Source of the DNA: Parietaria judaica
Taxonomy: Eukaryota > Streptophyta > Magnoliopsida > Rosales > Urticaceae
DNA length: 64,000 nt
Reading direction: 5' to 3'
Assembly: GCA_954871525.1 (NCBI GenBank)
Contig: OX940868.1
Coordinates: forward strand, 10,840,056 to 10,904,055
Of the stretch, positions 60,960 through 64,000 are shown one piece after another. The translations under genes and the position numbers were made by a program. The first letter of the stretch is position 1. Each line of letters starts with the position of its first letter. The notes beneath the pieces are model-generated. The model did no database searches, was not told where the DNA came from, and saw only the letters and a program-made list of their open reading frames with translations.

Positions 60960-61680
60960 TTTTTGTGGTTTTAATGGCGATTTAGTGAACGAAACCCGTC
61001 ATTTTGCTTTAGTTAGTGAGAAATGTAGAGAATCGAGTGAGAAATTGGGTTTTGATGGTTTTTTGCTGGTTTTAATGGCGATTTAGTGAACGAAACCCGT
61101 CATTTTGCTTTAGTTAGTGAGGAATGTAGAGAATCGAGTGAGAAATTGAATCTTGACGGTTTTTTTGTGGTTTTAATGGCGATTTAGTGACGAAACGGTC
61201 ATTTTGCTTTCGTTAGTGAGATAATGTAGAGAACCGAGTGAGAAATTGAGTTTCCACGATATTTTGGTGAGTTTGATTTTCAAGTGAGAAATTGTATGTA
61301 TAAATACGGTAAGAATAAGTGAGAAATTATGCAAAATTTGAGTTTTGAGAGTTTTTATACAGATTTTGTCTCAGTTTTTCGTTCATTAAAGTCCATATTA
61401 GCGAATATGATGTTTTTAATGGCGATTTAGTGATGAAAACTTGTCATTTTCCGTTAGTTAGTGAGAAAATGTAGAGAATCAAGTGATGAATTGAGTTTTG
61501 ACGATTTTTTGGTGCATTTGATTTTCAAGTGAGAAATTTTGGTGGTAGGCAATGCATATATAGGTTTAGAATAAGTGAGAAATTGTGCTAAAATCTGAGT
61601 TTTGAGAGTTTTTATACAGTTTTTATTCAGATTTTGTCTCAGTTCTTTGTTTATTAAAGCCCATTTATGCGAATATGATT
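60960..61680 (+). repeat. 101-bp tandem repeat with higher-order duplication in the 5' UTR intron
   Basis: The unit starting ggttttaatggcgatttag begins at 60967, 61068 and 61169 (period 101 bp) and again at about 61412. The following 150 bp (gatttcaagtgagaaatt-like to ttttgtctcag) is also duplicated (about 61265-61400 and 61510-61645). The block fills most of the intron between the leader exon and the first coding exon of the EDM2-like gene. Confidence 0.9.
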
Positions 61681-61752
61681 TTTTTAATTTTTACCTGAAT
61701 GAGCGCAATGAAGTGACTGGTTTTTCAGGGAACTCAAGCTAAAGCTAAACCA

Positions 61753-64000
61753 ATGAGAAAATTCATAGTGAATGATTCAGATGATGATTTTATCGACGGT
61801 GGAGAAGATGATGAATCAGAGGATAATGGCTTGTTTGGTTTTGCTTGCTCGATTTGTGATAATGGTGGCGAGCTCTTATGGTATGTATACGTGTATATAT
61901 ATATTTGATATGTATTTCTGTGTTACATTCTCTTGTGTTGTCACTTTCTTGTAAACATAGTATGTCATTGCACATTGCTTATAAAATCACTATTATTAAA
62001 TTATTGTTCTAACAAACTTGTTATTGATAAATATTGCGAGAAAACCTGTTAAGAAAAGCAACTAAGAAAAAATTGCAAGCCCTATACTTACAGCGATGCG
62101 TTTATAAATATATCTAAGCAACCATATTTTTATATCAAATCTCAAAATTATTAGCTTAAAGTTTTTTATTTTTTATTTTTTTTGTTATGAAATATGCTTG
62201 GAATTGTATTAAACCAGCTTCGCCAATTTCCGTTAATGTGGGGATGTAATTATAAGTGTGATTGCAACTTTGAATCATACGAGATACTTTTGGTTTTCTT
62301 GGCGTTATTGTTTTGCTTATAAAATAATTGTTAATTATTATAATAAAGAAGAATTTGTTTGATTGCAGCTGTGAAGGAAGCTGCCTTAGGTCTTTCCATG
62401 CGAATGTTGACGATGATGAGGATTGTGAATCTCTCGGCTTATCCAAGGTGGAAGTGAATGTATGCCAGTGTTCTTTAATTCCGCTCACTATTTTTATATA
62501 TTTTTCAATGACCATACTGAAATATGTATTTTTTCAACTGATTATATTTATATGTTTTTATTATTGATAAACTTTTGCAGGCATTGGCGACGCATGAGTT
62601 CCTCTGTAAAAATTGCAAATATAAAAAGCACCAGTGCTTCGCATGCGAGAAACTAGGCTCCTCTGATAAGTATGCAGGCGCGAAGGTACAAGTTGTTCCG
62701 AAAACTGACTTATGTTTATTATTTTGTAGAAAACATTAAATATATTTAGGAAAAGATTCCCCCTCTAGAAATTTTTTAGTTTGTGCCAATCATTGTGTAA
62801 TTAAGAAATATTATTTCCTGGATCAGATACTTATTTAACTTTATTTCTATATCGGTTTAGGTATTTCTCTGTGTCAATGCATCTTGTGGCCAATTCTATC
62901 ATCCACATTGTGTTGCAAATATGCTTCATCCGGATAATAAAGATGCCGCTGAAGATCTAGAGAAGAGTATTGCCAACGGGGAATCTTTTACATGTCCCGT
63001 TCATAGGTGCTCTGTTTGCGAAGAAGTGGAAAACAAAAAAGATTCTCAGCTCCAGTTTGCAGTTTTTAGGCGTTGCCCCAAGTCGTATCACCGGAAATGC
63101 TTGCCAAGGTATACATGTGTGTGTGTGTATATATTTGTATTTAGTATTTACTTGCATTTTTTTCTACAACACTCACTTATTGTAGACTTTTAAAAATTAG
63201 TTATCTAATATACAAACTAGTTGTCTAAATTTACCAAGATAAACAGATTTCAATCCCTATGAATAAGGATTTATCGGAGTAAAAAACAGCATTCATTATA
63301 TTACAAATTAGCTATATAATTGACTAAATAACTAATATACACCATCCTCCTTCAGTATCATAGAGGATTGATTTTCGAGTTGGTTGTGTCAGGAAAATTT
63401 GTTTCACAAGCATTGAGGAAGAGGGTATAATTCAAAGGGCTTGGGATGATCTACTGCCGAATCGGATTCTTATTTATTGCTTGTAAGTATTCTTGTGGGA
63501 TTTACATTTTTTTTTTCTTGGGTTTACCATTTATTGAACAATGGCTTTTTCAATTGTTGTTCAGAAAGCACCAGATTGACGAAGATATCGGCATTCCCAT
63601 CAGAAACCATATAAAATTTCCTAGTGTTGAAGACACGAAGAGTGTCATTATGAAAAAGAGAACCGTTTTCGATAAAAGAACAGCCCCTCCTCTCAAACGG
63701 ACTCGGAAATTATCTTCTAGTCAAATTTCAGGAAAGTTGACGTATGGATCATCAAGTATTCCCAAGGTGGTAGAAAAAGTAGATTATGTGGCTAAAACGG
63801 ATCCAAAGACCATACTGGATAATAGTCTCTATGAAGTTCATGGCCTTAAAACTGAAGTGTTGGATCAAGAGGACCAACAAACAGAAGATGATGATCTTAG
63901 TACCGATGCCGAGATTGAGCCTGAGACGCATTTCAGCGGTGGGATAGATGATGACTCGCAGAAGAAGTCTCTTTTCACGAGCTTTGACTCTGACATTTAC
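61753..64000 (+). CDS. EDM2: EDM2-like PHD-finger protein, N-terminally short, cut by right edge
   Basis: A non-coding leader exon (about 60745-60847) is followed by exon 2 (61729-61880, ATG at 61753), 62369-62459, 62581-62685, 62861-63108, 63393-63482 and 63565 to the edge; all introns are GT-AG and frames join. After an acidic start (MRKFIVNDSDDDF) come a PHD finger (CSICDNGGELLCCEGSCLRSFH, residues 32 on, here in two parts), a second Cys-rich unit (HQCFACEKLGSSD), a third with CGQFYHPHC and CPVHRCSVCE, and a fourth ending RRCPKSYHRKCLP, the order of EDM2. EDM2 is a nuclear chromatin reader that controls transposon silencing and resistance-gene transcript ends. Usual EDM2 proteins have a few hundred residues before the first PHD; none are encoded here. 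Residue 177 is Phe where a zinc-binding Cys is expected. The gene symbol is by family; it may be a paralogue. Confidence 0.85.

Overview
The window is nuclear DNA of a flowering plant, most likely a eudicot. It is AT-rich, its genes are interrupted by GT-AG introns, and many layers of LTR retrotransposons, short TIR elements and tRNA-derived SINEs fill the space between genes. The species cannot be named from this sequence. No prokaryotic, organellar or CRISPR-type feature was seen.

Four host genes can be reconstructed. (1) Minus strand, 6229-17509: a complete six-exon cellulose-synthase-like G (CSLG) gene of 739 codons, whose first intron has grown to about 8 kb around a decayed Ty1/copia element and other repeats. 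(2) Plus strand, 46268-47565: a two-exon LHCB4 (CP29) antenna gene with I-box motifs upstream. (3) Plus strand, 55136-56847: a four-exon IMP2-like mitochondrial inner membrane protease gene, with a U6 snRNA pseudogene inside intron 3. (4) Plus strand, 61753 to the right edge: the PHD-finger part of an EDM2-like chromatin regulator, apparently without the family's N-terminal region and cut by the window end. These genes act in unrelated processes (glycosyl transfer, light harvesting, mitochondrial presequence processing, chromatin), so no operon-like logic is expected.

Layout: 1-2321 is the 5' end of a Ty3/gypsy element on the minus strand (gag, primer binding site, LTR). 2938-6032 holds LTR-derived sequences in opposite orientation with long C and G runs. 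6229-17509 is CSLG. 17983-25243 is a large inverted-repeat element with a 226-bp MITE at each end; it carries a young 5.4-kb non-autonomous LTR element (19033-24432) full of minisatellites. 25414-31000 holds a solo LTR, a copia remnant and a TIR element that seems to have captured a lipase fragment and then received a solo LTR. 32308-38878 contains two members of a family with unusually long LTRs (2.6-2.9 kb); a third is at 49046-51793. 38884-45500 is a mixture of LTR, TIR and tandem-repeat remnants, including a clean solo LTR at 41576-42232. LHCB4 follows, then a SINE with a 15-bp target duplication, then a minus-strand solo LTR split by a TIR element (51988-54743), then IMP2-like and EDM2-like with small repeats between.

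No clearly new biological system was recognised. The most rewarding items are the nested insertions dated by exact target-site duplications, the minisatellite-rich non-autonomous LTR element, the long-LTR family with a GC-rich island, the lipase-fragment capture, the intronic U6 copy and the N-terminally short EDM2-like gene.
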